Origin: Ilumatobacter nonamiensis YM16-303
GTDB lineage: Bacteria; Actinomycetota; Acidimicrobiia; Acidimicrobiales; Ilumatobacteraceae
Assembly (NCBI RefSeq): GCF_000350145.1
Contig: NZ_BAOL01000025.1
Span: 1-33,667, forward strand
Direction: 5' to 3'
Length of the DNA stretch: 33,667 nt
Of the stretch, positions 16,634 to 25,223 are shown piece after piece; position 1 is the first letter of the stretch; the number at the start of each line of letters is the position of its first letter. The translations under genes were made by a program, and so were the position numbers. Below the pieces are notes generated by a model. The model was not told the origin of the DNA and ran no database searches. It saw only the letters and a program-made list of their open reading frames with translations.

Positions 16634-17758
16634 GTGGATTCGAGTTCGACCGCACCGCTGCGCGTGGCCTACACGCTGGAGCAGTGCTGGCACGACAGTC
16701 CCGGTGGTACGGCCATCGCCGCGCTCCGGATCGCTCGGGAGCTGAAGCGAGACCGCGAGCTGGCGGGGGAGATCGACCTCCACCAGGTTGCGGGCAAACA
16801 TGCCGCCGTGCCACCACCGATCTTTCGCCCGGAGGGTTCGGTCGCCATGCTGCCGCTCGCACGACCACTGCTCTACGAAACGTGGACGCGGTTCAACTGG
16901 CCGAAGGTCGAGGCGGTGATCGGGCCGATCGACGTGGCGCACGCGACCGGCCTCATCCCGTGCGGTACCTCTGCTCCGCTCGTGGTGACCGTGCACGACG
17001 TGGCGTTCGTCCACAGCCCCGAGAAATTCACGAAGCACGGGGCAAGGTCGATGCAACGCAGCCTGGACGTGATCGAGCGACGGGCGGCACGTGTGCTCTG
17101 CCCGAGTCAGGCGACCATTGCCGACTGTCGTGAGCTGGGCTTCTCCGATGAGCAACTGCGGTTCGTCCCACTGGGCGTCGACGTCGTCACCGCCACCGCC
17201 GGGGAGGTCGATCACGTCGTTCGCCGCTTCGACCTGCCGGAGCGGTTCGTCCTGTTCGTCGGCACCCTCGAGCCGCGCAAGAATCTGCGCCGCCTGGTCG
17301 ATGCGATGCGACGAGTCGGTGCAACCACACCGCTCGTCGTCGCCGGTGCCGGTGGCTGGGGCGACGAACGCGAGCGTGTCGACGAGGCGTTGACGGGGGC
17401 GCCTGTCGATGTGCGTTTCGTCGGCACCGTGACCGACGCCGAGCTGCGCGGGTTGTACGCGGCGGCAACCGTGTTCGCGTATCCCAGTGAGCGTGAGGGG
17501 TTCGGGCTTCCCGTGATCGAGGCGATGGCCCAGGGCACCGCCGTGGTCACCAGTCGCGGCACGTCGACCGAGGAGGTCGCGGCTGGAGCGGCGGTCCTCG
17601 CGGACCCGTTCGACGTCGACGACATCGCGCGGGCCGTGCTCGAAGCGCTCGACCGCGCACCGGAGATGGTGGCGGCATCCAGAGCACGTGCCGGCGAACT
17701 GTCGTGGACGAACGCCGCGCGCGCGACGGCCGACGTGTATCGGGAGTTGGTCGGATGA
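16634..17758 (+). CDS. Glycosyltransferase family 4 protein (first of three)
   Basis: A retaining GT-B glycosyltransferase of 374 residues. The C-terminal GT1/GT4-type nucleotide-sugar domain is clear: FVLFVGTLEPRKNLRRLVDA, then FAYPSEREGFGLPVIEAMAQ, which carries the E-x7-E pair, and GTSTEEVAAGAAVLADPFD. The N-terminal acceptor half contains a VVTVHDVAFVHSPE stretch and no signal or membrane segment. GTG 16634 is the chosen start. A weak GAGACT hexamer lies seven bases before it, and the gap to mug is 42 bases, so it could be in the same transcript. Donor and acceptor sugars cannot be told; the setting suggests rhamnose or mannose transfer to a lipid-linked glycan. Confidence 0.88.
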   Translation: MDSSSTAPLRVAYTLEQCWHDSPGGTAIAALRIARELKRDRELAGEIDLHQVAGKHAAVPPPIFRPEGSVAMLPLARPLLYETWTRFNWPKVEAVIGPIDVAHATGLIPCGTSAPLVVTVHDVAFVHSPEKFTKHGARSMQRSLDVIERRAARVLCPSQATIADCRELGFSDEQLRFVPLGVDVVTATAGEVDHVVRRFDLPERFVLFVGTLEPRKNLRRLVDAMRRVGATTPLVVAGAGGWGDERERVDEALTGAPVDVRFVGTVTDAELRGLYAAATVFAYPSEREGFGLPVIEAMAQGTAVVTSRGTSTEEVAAGAAVLADPFDVDDIARAVLEALDRAPEMVAASRARAGELSWTNAARATADVYRELVG

Positions 17759-18873
17759 CGGTCGACGTCGCCGTCAACCTGCTGTGGTGCGTGCCGGGAA
17801 AGGTCGGTGGTTCCGAGCAGTACCTCACTCGCCAACTCGACGGCCTGGGCGCCGAGACCACGGAGTTCGCTCCGACGATCTACTGCCTCCCGTCGTTCGT
17901 CGACGCCCACCCCGAGTTGACGGCACGGTTCGCGGCGGTCACCGCCTCCATCGACGGCACCGACCGAGCGCGACGTGTCCTCACCGAGCACACGTGGCTC
18001 GCGCGGCGGACGAAATCGGCCGACCTGGTGCATCACGGCGGAGGGACGGCGCCGTCGCGCGGTGGTCGTCCGATCGTGCTGACGGTGCACGATCTGCAGT
18101 ACGAGACGTTCCCGCACTACACCAGCGCCACGAAGCTGCGGTACCTGCGCACGATGATGCCCCGCTCGGTTGCCCGCGCGGCCGTGGTCGCCGTACCGAC
18201 CGAGTACGTCCGCGGCACGGTGATCGGCCGGTTCGGGCTGGACCCCGAGCGGGTCGTCGTCGTTCCGCACGGTGTCGAACCCGACCTCGGTGAGCGGGCG
18301 CGATCCGAACAGGTGCTCCGCCGCGACTACGGGCTCGGTGACGGGCGGGTGCTCGTGCTGCCGGCGATCACGCATCCTCACAAGGGGCATCGCTTCCTGC
18401 TCGATGTCCTCGCACGGCACTGGCCGGACCCCGCGCTGCGCCTCGTGTTCCTCGGTGGCCCAGGGGCGGCCGACGCCGACATTCGTCGAGAGGTCGCGCG
18501 GCGAGGCCTGGCGGATCGAGTCGTGTTCGCCGGACGCGTCGACGACGCCGATCGCGACGGTTTGATCCGGATCGCCGACGCACTCGTGTTTCCGAGCGAG
18601 TACGAGGGTTTCGGAGCGCCCGTCGTCGAGGCGATGGCATTGGACACTCCGGTGATCTGTTCCGACCAGCCGGCGTTGAGCGAGGTCGTCGCCGACGCGG
18701 GTCTCGTGCTCGCGCTCGACCACGAGGCGTGGGCGGATGCGCTCGATTTAGTGGCGAGGGACGGCGACGAGATGCGCGCCGCCGGTCGGCGGCGAGCGCA
18801 GGACTTCACCGCTCGTACGTCGGGCACGGGACTCGCCGCGGCGTATCGCCGAGCACTCGAGGTGACCGGATGA
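17755..18873 (+). CDS. Glycosyltransferase family 4 protein (second)
   Basis: A GT-B retaining glycosyltransferase of 372 residues. It starts MTVDVAVNLLWCVPGKVGGS with the glycine-rich acceptor loop, continues with LTVHDLQYETFPHY, and has the C-terminal donor domain PAITHPHKGHRFLLDVL and FPSEYEGFGAPVVEAMALDT with the E-x7-E motif. The start is ATG 17755, overlapping the previous GT stop by ATGA; its own stop overlaps the next GT in the same way. The three genes are thus translationally coupled and likely add successive sugars to one glycan. Substrate not determinable. Confidence 0.88.
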   Translation: MTVDVAVNLLWCVPGKVGGSEQYLTRQLDGLGAETTEFAPTIYCLPSFVDAHPELTARFAAVTASIDGTDRARRVLTEHTWLARRTKSADLVHHGGGTAPSRGGRPIVLTVHDLQYETFPHYTSATKLRYLRTMMPRSVARAAVVAVPTEYVRGTVIGRFGLDPERVVVVPHGVEPDLGERARSEQVLRRDYGLGDGRVLVLPAITHPHKGHRFLLDVLARHWPDPALRLVFLGGPGAADADIRREVARRGLADRVVFAGRVDDADRDGLIRIADALVFPSEYEGFGAPVVEAMALDTPVICSDQPALSEVVADAGLVLALDHEAWADALDLVARDGDEMRAAGRRRAQDFTARTSGTGLAAAYRRALEVTG

Positions 18874-20186
18874 AGCGGCGGCCCGGCGCAACGGGTTCGG
18901 TCGGCATCATCGTTCTCTGCCCGCACTTCGCACCCGACAGTGCGCCGACCGGCACGGTGATGACCCGGATCGTCGCCGAACTGGTCGCGCTCGGCCACCG
19001 GGTGCACGTCGTCACGTCGTTGCCGTGGTACCGCTCTCACGCGATCGAACCCGGCTGGACCGGCCGCTGGATCCGCCGGGAGCAGACCGAGTGGGGGTCG
19101 ATCACCCGGGTCCACCCGTTCCCCGGCGACGACAAGAGCAATCTGCTCCGGCGTGCCGTGGGCTTTGTCGGATACTCGGCGCTGGCCGGCATCCAGGGAC
19201 TGCGCACCGCCGGTTGGTTCCGACGTGCCGACGTGGTGATCGCGATGTCGCCCCCGCTGACCCTCGGGCTCACCGGGCGGATCGTCGCCACGCTGCGTCG
19301 GGCGCCGCTCATCTTCAACATCCAGGACGTGTTTCCCGACGCGGCGATCGAGACGGGCGCGATCACGAATCGTCGCGTCATCAGCGTGGCGGAATGGTTG
19401 GAGCGGATCAGCTATCGAGCAGCCGATGCGGTCACGGTGCTCTCGGTCGACCTGGCCGACAACGTCCGCTCCAAGCTTCCCGACCCGCTCCGGGCACGCG
19501 TCCACGAGATCCCGAACTTCGTCGACACCGACGTGATCCGACCCCTCGACCGGAACACCGCGTCTCGGAGCGAACTCGACCTCGGAAACGGTCCAGTCGT
19601 GCTCTACGGCGGCAACGTCGGGTTCTCGCAGTCGCTCGAGCTGATGGTCGGCGCCGCACGACTGCTCCCCGATGTGATGTTCCTGATCAACGGTGACGGC
19701 GCGGCGCGAGCATCACTCGAGGCGTCCGCGGCCGACCTTCCCAACGTCGTCTTCCGCGGGTACGTCGACGAGTCGCGGCTCGGGGAGTTGCTCGCGACGG
19801 GCGACATCCACGTCGTGCCGTTGAAGGCGGGCCTCGCGCGGGTCTCCGTACCATCGAAGACCTACTCGATCATGGCCGCCGGGCGGCCGGTCCTCGCAGC
19901 GATCGACGCGGGGACGGCCGTGCCGCAGATCCTGGCCGACTCGGGCGGCGGCATCGCCGTGGCCCCCGACGACGTCGACGCATTCGTCGCGGCACTGACC
20001 ACCCTGCTCGCCGACCCCGAGGCGGCCGTGGCGATGGGCGAGGCCGGCCGCCGATGGGTCGTGGATCACGCCTCGCCGGCGGCGGTCGGGCGTTCCTATG
20101 ACGCGCTGATCGCCGAACTCGGCTCGGATCGGCGACGCCGACGACCGCGCTGGCGCCGCACCCCGAAATCGGCACCCGACCGCTAG
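18870..20186 (+). CDS. Glycosyltransferase family 4 protein, WbuB-like
   Basis: A GT-B glycosyltransferase of 438 residues. The N-terminus CPHFAPDSAPTGTVMTRIV and the segment IFNIQDVFPDAAIETGAI resemble the WbuB-type branch of GT4, and the donor site reads VSVPSKTYSIMAAGRPVLAA in place of the E-G-F-G form in the two GTs before it, again as in WbuB-type enzymes. The last 25 residues are very basic (RRRRRPRWRRTPKSAPDR), perhaps for membrane surface contact. It starts at ATG 18870 within an ATGA overlap. Its TAG stop forms the first half of the TAGCCT hexamer of the next gene. Confidence 0.86.
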   Translation: MKRRPGATGSVGIIVLCPHFAPDSAPTGTVMTRIVAELVALGHRVHVVTSLPWYRSHAIEPGWTGRWIRREQTEWGSITRVHPFPGDDKSNLLRRAVGFVGYSALAGIQGLRTAGWFRRADVVIAMSPPLTLGLTGRIVATLRRAPLIFNIQDVFPDAAIETGAITNRRVISVAEWLERISYRAADAVTVLSVDLADNVRSKLPDPLRARVHEIPNFVDTDVIRPLDRNTASRSELDLGNGPVVLYGGNVGFSQSLELMVGAARLLPDVMFLINGDGAARASLEASAADLPNVVFRGYVDESRLGELLATGDIHVVPLKAGLARVSVPSKTYSIMAAGRPVLAAIDAGTAVPQILADSGGGIAVAPDDVDAFVAALTTLLADPEAAVAMGEAGRRWVVDHASPAAVGRSYDALIAELGSDRRRRRPRWRRTPKSAPDR

Positions 20187-20189
20187 CCT
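20184..20189 (+). promoter_or_regulatory. -10-like hexamer TAGCCT overlapping the GT stop codon
   Basis: TAGCCT ends eight bases before GTG 20198, and its TAG is the stop of the preceding glycosyltransferase gene. It gives the following gene its own start-proximal promoter. Confidence 0.45.
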
Positions 20190-20197
20190 GCCAGGTC

Positions 20198-21094
20198 GTG
20201 GCACCCTCCTCGTCATCCACCAAGAAGGCTGCGCGCCTGGCCCAGAAGGGCAAGGGCCAGAAGGTTCGCTTCCAGAACGGGACGCTGTTTCCGCTGATCG
20301 TCGCGCTCGTCGTCGTGCTCGGTTCGGCACTCGTCGTCTACGCCCGCCAGTCCCGGCCCGCGGCCGATGCGTCGGCGCCCACGATCGACGATCACTGGCA
20401 CCACGCCTACGGTTTCTACATCTGCGACACGTGGATCACACTCGAAGGAGACGGTGAGGCACAGGACGCCGACGGGCGCCCGACCAACGTCGAATACGCA
20501 CGGACAGGGATCCACAGCCACGACGACGGTCTGATCCACTGGCACGCCTTCTCGTCCGCCTCGGTGGGTCGCAACGCCACCCTCGGTGTCTTCCTCGACG
20601 TCTACGACGTGGAGCTGACCAACGACGTCCTGCAGTTCCCCGAGGACCAGCGGGCGCAGTTGCCCGAGGAGTTCCAGGAGACCGGACGCTTCGAGACCGG
20701 CGAAACCGAGTGCACCATCGACGGCGAAACCGAGACCGGCCAGCTCCAGGTGACACGGTGGGACAACCTCAGCGACACCGACGACGGAACCACCTTCATC
20801 GCAGGATTCGACGACATCGCGCTCAACAAGGACGCGATGGTCGTCTCGATCGCGTTCGTGCCCGACGGAACCGACGTCGGCAAGCCACCGTCGGTCGAGG
20901 GATTCGACGAGAACGCCCTCAACGACCAGGCGCAGCAGACCAGCACCGAGCTCTTCCCCGGCGTCGACGTGACGCCCGACGGTGACGTCACGGTCGGCAC
21001 GCAGTTGATCGAGCAGGAGGACGTCGGCCCGGCGGTGTCGAGCGCGGTCGAGTCCCAGAGCACCGACGCTCCGACCGACGAAGCCGACAGCTGA
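20198..21094 (+). CDS. Single-pass membrane protein with His-rich extracytoplasmic motifs, unknown function
   Basis: I do not recognise a characterised family. The 298-residue protein has a basic, Ser/Lys-rich cytoplasmic tail (1-30), one membrane segment at about 31-48 (FPLIVALVVVLGSALVVYAR), and an acidic extracytoplasmic part. Two histidine clusters stand out: DHWHHAYGFYIC (65-76) and GIHSHDDGLIHWH (104-116). Eight closely spaced histidines and several acidic residues suggest metal binding, and a second Cys at about residue 170 could pair with Cys76. The C-terminal quarter is low-complexity and acidic. The start is GTG 20198. It overlaps the next gene, a sugar nucleotidyltransferase, by one base (TGATG), which places it within the surface-glycan region, but its job there is unknown. 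Confidence 0.75.
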   Translation: MAPSSSSTKKAARLAQKGKGQKVRFQNGTLFPLIVALVVVLGSALVVYARQSRPAADASAPTIDDHWHHAYGFYICDTWITLEGDGEAQDADGRPTNVEYARTGIHSHDDGLIHWHAFSSASVGRNATLGVFLDVYDVELTNDVLQFPEDQRAQLPEEFQETGRFETGETECTIDGETETGQLQVTRWDNLSDTDDGTTFIAGFDDIALNKDAMVVSIAFVPDGTDVGKPPSVEGFDENALNDQAQQTSTELFPGVDVTPDGDVTVGTQLIEQEDVGPAVSSAVESQSTDAPTDEADS

Positions 21095-22104
21095 TGCACG
21101 CCGTCGTCCTCGTCGGCGGATTCGGCACCCGGCTTCGTCCGCTCACGGAGCAGATCCCGAAACCGATGCTTCCCGTCGGGCACGTCCCGATGATCGTGCG
21201 GCTGATCCAACGGCTCGGCCGGGGCGGTGTCACCGATGTGGTGTTGGCGCTCGGGTTCAAGCCGGAGCCGTTCCATGCGGCGTTCCCCGACGACCGGTGC
21301 GGTGATGTCAACGTCACGTACGCCGTCGAGCCGGAACCGCTCGACACGGCGGGCGCGATTCGTTTCGCCGCCGACGCCGCCGGGATCGATTCGACGTTCG
21401 TGGTCGCCAACGGCGACGTGATGACCGATCTCGACGTGGCCGTGCTCGTCGAGGCGCACCGTGAGGCGGGTGCCGACGCAACGATTCACCTCACCGGCGT
21501 CGACGATCCGTCGGCATTCGGCGTCGTCGACCTGGTCGACGCCGTCGGCCGCGCCGGTCGCGTCGATCAGTTCGTCGAGAAGCCGGCACCGGGCACCGAG
21601 CCGAGCAACCTGATCAACGCCGGGACCTACGTCTTCGAACCCGGGGTCCTCGACCTGATTCCCGCAGGCGAGCGGGCATCGATCGAACGGGACACGTTCC
21701 CCAAGCTGGTCGCTGCGGGGTCGATGTACGGGCTGGCCACCGACGACTACTGGATCGACGCCGGTGTACCCGACCTGTACCGAGCGGCGAACCTCGACCT
21801 GTTGGGCGAAGACCGTGTCCACGACGGCTGCGAAGCGATCGCACCCGACGCGCAGGTCGATCCCGGGGCGACGGTCATGAACACGATCGTCGGGCCGGGA
21901 GCGGTCGTCGAAGCGGGAACCACCGTGGTCGACACGGTCGTGTTGCCCGGCGCGTTCATCGGCGCTCGTGCGCAGGTCGAATCGTCGCTCGTGATGGGTC
22001 GCGTGGAGGCGGACGCGACGGTCATCGAGGCGATCATCGGTGCCGACGGAGTCGTCGCCGAGGGGGACCACGTCGCGTACGACGCGGTCCCGTCACCGGC
22101 GTGA
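21094..22104 (+). CDS. Sugar-phosphate nucleotidyltransferase, probable mannose-1-phosphate guanylyltransferase
   Basis: An NDP-sugar pyrophosphorylase of 336 residues. The N-terminal Rossmann-like domain has VGGFGTRLRPLTEQIPKPML (GGFGTR 8-13, Lys23-Pro24), VVANGDVMTDLD with the metal-binding Asp, and VEKPAPGTEPSNLINAGTYV. The C-terminal part (about 235-330) is a left-handed beta-helix of hexapeptide repeats (ATVMNTIVGPGAVVEAGTTV). This layout fits bacterial GDP-mannose pyrophosphorylase-like enzymes; glucose-1-phosphate uridylyl- or thymidylyltransferase specificity cannot be excluded. GDP-mannose would feed the GDP-mannose 4,6-dehydratase encoded at 25224-26207 and mannosyl transfer. Confidence 0.83.
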   Translation: MHAVVLVGGFGTRLRPLTEQIPKPMLPVGHVPMIVRLIQRLGRGGVTDVVLALGFKPEPFHAAFPDDRCGDVNVTYAVEPEPLDTAGAIRFAADAAGIDSTFVVANGDVMTDLDVAVLVEAHREAGADATIHLTGVDDPSAFGVVDLVDAVGRAGRVDQFVEKPAPGTEPSNLINAGTYVFEPGVLDLIPAGERASIERDTFPKLVAAGSMYGLATDDYWIDAGVPDLYRAANLDLLGEDRVHDGCEAIAPDAQVDPGATVMNTIVGPGAVVEAGTTVVDTVVLPGAFIGARAQVESSLVMGRVEADATVIEAIIGADGVVAEGDHVAYDAVPSPA

Positions 22105-22118
22105 CCTCGCGGCTCTCG

Positions 22119-22124
22119 TAGCCT
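22119..22124 (+). promoter_or_regulatory. -10-like hexamer TAGCCT of the SDR-family gene
   Basis: TAGCCT ends six bases before ATG 22131, in the 26-base gap after the nucleotidyltransferase gene. This fits a separate leaderless transcript. Confidence 0.5.
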
Positions 22125-22130
22125 GCAGCC

Positions 22131-23045
22131 ATGAACATCGTGGTGATCGGGGGAGCGGGGTTCATCGGCTCCCACCTCGTCGATCGGCTCCTGGCCGAGG
22201 GACACGATGTCGACGTCATCGACGACCTGTCGTCGGGGTCGCTCGCGAATCTCGCCGATGCGCGAACCGCGGGTTCCGCACCGACCGGCGGAGCGTTGAA
22301 GATCCACCACATCGACGCCGCCTCGGACGAAGGTGACTCCCTGATCGGGATGCGTCGCCCCGACCTCATCTACCAACTGGCGCTGTTCTCGCGCCGGGAC
22401 CGTTCACCGCGGTCGCAGGGTCGAGGCTTCGAGGCCGCCCTTGCGACGATGGAGGCCGCGCGGCGGCACACGATTCCGAAGGTGGTGACCACACTCCCGG
22501 CGTCGTCGCTCTACGGTCAGCCCGCATCGGCGATCCTTCCCGTGAAGGAGGGTGAGATCTCACCGCGCGGCGTGCGCGGCGTCGTCGCGCGAGCCGTTGT
22601 CGACCTGATGTCCACCTATCGGGAGCGCGACATGATCGAGTTCACCGCGCTCGCCGTGTCGTCCGCGTACGGCCCGCGCCAGGCAGCGACCGGGGGAGTC
22701 GTGGCTGCATTCCTCGCGGCCCACGAGAACGGCGACGCACCCGAGTTCGACGGCGACGGGCGGCAAACCCGCGATTTCGTGTTCATCGACGACGTCGTCG
22801 ACGCACTCGTGCGTGCCGGCGAACGGGGGAGCGGGCTCGTGATCAACGTCGGCACCGGCACCCAGACGACCGTTCGTGATCTGTGGAGCGCCATCGATGG
22901 AGGCGCCGGTCCGGATCCGGTCATCGGGCGCGAACGCGCCGACGACCTTCCCCGATTCGCGGTGTCACCCGTGCGTGCGCGCATCCATCTCGGATGGTCG
23001 CCCTGGACGTCACTGGCCGACGGGCTCGCCCGAACCCGCCACTGA
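22131..23045 (+). CDS. NAD-dependent epimerase/dehydratase family protein lacking the Tyr/Lys pair
   Basis: An extended SDR protein of 304 residues, usually nucleotide-sugar epimerases or dehydratases. The NAD-binding loop GGAGFIGSH (7-15), the acidic residue ending strand 2 (VIDDLSSGS), the ASSLYG segment (124-129), SSAYGPRQ and DFVFIDDVVDAL are normal. In the catalytic helix, where family members have YxxxK (as in PRxxYGxxKR), this one reads PRGVRGVVAR (145-154): Arg149 stands at the Tyr position and Ala153 at the Lys position. It therefore probably cannot perform the usual hydride chemistry, and may be a binding or regulatory relative, or use another mechanism. The normal HxAA motif is also altered (YQLALFS). 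Its 3' end overlaps convergent cofD by 36 bp. Confidence 0.8.
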   Translation: MNIVVIGGAGFIGSHLVDRLLAEGHDVDVIDDLSSGSLANLADARTAGSAPTGGALKIHHIDAASDEGDSLIGMRRPDLIYQLALFSRRDRSPRSQGRGFEAALATMEAARRHTIPKVVTTLPASSLYGQPASAILPVKEGEISPRGVRGVVARAVVDLMSTYRERDMIEFTALAVSSAYGPRQAATGGVVAAFLAAHENGDAPEFDGDGRQTRDFVFIDDVVDALVRAGERGSGLVINVGTGTQTTVRDLWSAIDGGAGPDPVIGRERADDLPRFAVSPVRARIHLGWSPWTSLADGLARTRH

Positions 23046-24041
23046 CGCAAGGGTCACCTCGGCGAGGTTCCTGGCGATCGCGGGTGTCGACATCACCGTC
23101 GGCGTGATCACGCAGCGCATCCCGGTCTGTTCGACGGCGTCGGCCAGGTGGGCATCGACCGGATCGATCACGAGGACCGAAGCGATGTCGGAGTAGAGCC
23201 GTGCCACGCCGACCACGCTCGCGTCGTGTCCGAGTTCGACGAGCATGCGGTCGGCGGGCCCCTTCAGCGCCGCCCCGCCCACGATCGGGGACACCGCGAC
23301 CACGTCATCGCGGCGTCCGCCGAGCAGTTCGTCGACGCCGTCGAGCGAACGAAGGGGACCGATCGAGACCAGCGGGTTCGACGGAGCGATCACGATCGTG
23401 GCCGCGCGCTCGAGCGTCGCGCGGGCCGTGGGCGCGAGTTCGGCGTCGCCGTCGAACCGAACCGCCGACACGGGGACGGAGTGACGCAGGCGGACGAAGT
23501 AGTCCTGGAACGACACGTCGGCAGGGCCACCGACGGCGTCGTCGCGATCGGGGTCGTCGGCGACCGTGACGATCGTCGAGCGACGCTGATCCGACATCGG
23601 GAGCAGCTGGATCGGTACCGCCCACGCTCGCCGGATCTCGTCGGTGACCTCGGTGAGCGTGGCTCCCTCGCGCAAGCGTGCGGTGCGGTAGAAGTGCGTC
23701 GCCAGATCCTGATCGCCGAGATTGAACCACTGTGCGGCCGCCCGTGACCCTTCGGGGCGGATCGCCGCGTACCGGTCGAGCGCGCTCATCGCCCGCCACG
23801 ACTCGTCGATCAGACCCCAGCCACGTTCGGGGTCGATCGCGTCGGCCAGGGTGTAGGTGATCGTGTCGAGGTCGGGCGAGATGGACAGCCCGTGGAGTTC
23901 GGTGTCGTCGCCGGTGTTGACCACCGCGGCCAGTCGTGACGGGTCGACGGCCGCGAGGAGGCCGCGCAGCATTCGCGCCGCCCCGACGCCGCCCGAGATG
24001 ACGGCGATGCGATCGTCGGCCGGAGGTGGTGGAGCATTCAC
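23010..24041 (-). CDS. cofD: 2-phospho-L-lactate transferase / FbiA-type enzyme of F420 synthesis
   Basis: Transfers a lactyl-type phosphate unit from its guanylated donor (2-phospho-L-lactate in archaea, the phosphoenolpyruvate-derived form in mycobacterial FbiA) to Fo, giving an F420-0 precursor. The 343-residue protein has ISGGVGAARMLRGL near residue 15, VVNTGDDTELHGLSISPDLD with Asn42-Thr-Gly-Asp-Asp, RGWGL, NLGDQDLATHFYRTARL and IAPSNPLVSIGPL, all CofD family signatures. The start GTG 24041 overlaps the stop of the upstream minus-strand glycosyltransferase by GTGA. No fbiB/cofE is present in the window. Which donor is used cannot be seen. Confidence 0.93.
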   Translation of the reverse strand: MNAPPPPADDRIAVISGGVGAARMLRGLLAAVDPSRLAAVVNTGDDTELHGLSISPDLDTITYTLADAIDPERGWGLIDESWRAMSALDRYAAIRPEGSRAAAQWFNLGDQDLATHFYRTARLREGATLTEVTDEIRRAWAVPIQLLPMSDQRRSTIVTVADDPDRDDAVGGPADVSFQDYFVRLRHSVPVSAVRFDGDAELAPTARATLERAATIVIAPSNPLVSIGPLRSLDGVDELLGGRRDDVVAVSPIVGGAALKGPADRMLVELGHDASVVGVARLYSDIASVLVIDPVDAHLADAVEQTGMRCVITPTVMSTPAIARNLAEVTLASVAGSGEPVGQ

Positions 24042-25144
24042 GTTTCGTTCTCCGTGGCGAGTCGTCGGTACAGGTCGGTCAGCCGCTCGGCGGTGCGATC
24101 CCAGGAGAACCGCTCGGCGTTGGCGTGGCCGCGGGTGATCAACTCCTCGCGTTTGGCGTCGCTGCTGATCGCCCAGAACAGGTTCGCGGCGAGGGCCGCG
24201 TCGTCGAGCGGAAGGCTGAGCAGAGCCCCTGCTCCGGCGACCTCGGGGATCGACCCGGCGGAGCTTGCGACGACGGGAGTGCCGGCCTGTTGGGCCTCGA
24301 GGATCGGGAAGCCGAAGCCTTCGTCGAGCGACGGATACGCCAGTGTCACGGCGCGGTCGAGCAACCAGCGTTTCACCGGTTCGGTGACCGTCGGGTGGCG
24401 CACCACACGCTTGCGCGTCGCGGGCGTGAGCCCCTCGATCGCCTTCGCGAGCGCAGCCGAGTCGTCTCCGTCGCGGCCGGCGATGCGGAGTTGCACGGCC
24501 GGGTGCTCCTCCGCGAGGCGAGCGAACGCGGCGATGAGGGTCGGCAGGTTCTTGCGCCGCTCGACGGTTCCGAGCGCGAGGATGAACGGTGCGTCCGGGT
24601 CGCCGAGCGCGGGGGCGCTGCGGCGTTCGTCGGCATCGTGTGGGGGAGGTCCGAGATGGACGGTGTGGACCGAGGGTGCATCGAGGAGTTCACGGACCCG
24701 TTCGGTCGTCGCATCCGACGACGTGACGACCTGCGCGCCGTCGGCGATGGAGCGGCGCAGCACAGCGCCTGCTCGCGCGACGTCGGGGTGAGCGTCGTCG
24801 GGATGGTCGAGGAACCAGCAGTCGTAGACGCTCACGAGCCGTGGGGCGCTGGTCGGCGGGACGACGTAGTTCGTGCCGTGGACGACATCGGGACGGCCGA
24901 GGAAGCGATCCATCCGGGGGACGTTGCTCCGGGCCCATGTGCGGTGCGCCAGCGCGGCAGGAATGGGTAGCCGACGTTCACCGGTTCCGAGCTTCGCCCG
25001 CATCGAGGTGACGTACGGCAGCAGTTCGAGGTCGTCGTCGGTCCGGCTCGTCCGGCGAAGCGCTTCGATCGTCCACGCCACGGCGTTGCCGATGCCGGTG
25101 CGGGCGCCGTGCAAGGGGCCTGCGTCGATTGCGACCTGCACCAT
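24038..25144 (-). CDS. Glycosyltransferase family 4 protein (minus strand)
   Basis: A GT-B glycosyltransferase of 368 residues: [20 protein letters not shown] at the acceptor side, [26 protein letters not shown], then the donor domain [20 protein letters not shown] and [20 protein letters not shown] with the E-x7-E motif. This form is close to the mannosyl/rhamnosyl GT4 enzymes of actinobacterial surface glycans, but the sugar is not determinable. ATG 25144 is chosen because the conserved N-terminus begins there and TACGCT lies seven bases upstream; the frame is open to 25252 but runs into the divergent gmd promoter region. It is translationally coupled to cofD by a GTGA overlap. Confidence 0.87.
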   Translation of the reverse strand: MVQVAIDAGPLHGARTGIGNAVAWTIEALRRTSRTDDDLELLPYVTSMRAKLGTGERRLPIPAALAHRTWARSNVPRMDRFLGRPDVVHGTNYVVPPTSAPRLVSVYDCWFLDHPDDAHPDVARAGAVLRRSIADGAQVVTSSDATTERVRELLDAPSVHTVHLGPPPHDADERRSAPALGDPDAPFILALGTVERRKNLPTLIAAFARLAEEHPAVQLRIAGRDGDDSAALAKAIEGLTPATRKRVVRHPTVTEPVKRWLLDRAVTLAYPSLDEGFGFPILEAQQAGTPVVASSAGSIPEVAGAGALLSLPLDDAALAANLFWAISSDAKREELITRGHANAERFSWDRTAERLTDLYRRLATENET

Positions 25145-25151
25145 CGAGCGC

Positions 25152-25157
25152 AGCGTA
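25152..25157 (-). promoter_or_regulatory. -10-like hexamer TACGCT of the GT4-cofD pair
   Basis: On the minus strand TACGCT ends seven bases before ATG 25144. It shares a 79-bp divergent region with the gmd promoter. Confidence 0.4.
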
Positions 25158-25209
25158 TCGACGCGCCGAGCCCCGTTCAGCACCCTCACTTCCCGGGACA
25201 GCTGCCACC

Positions 25210-25215
25210 TAGACT
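25210..25215 (+). promoter_or_regulatory. -10-like hexamer TAGACT of gmd
   Basis: TAGACT ends eight bases before ATG 25224. No Shine-Dalgarno site is present in the gap. Confidence 0.45.
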
Positions 25216-25223
25216 CGGCCGCT

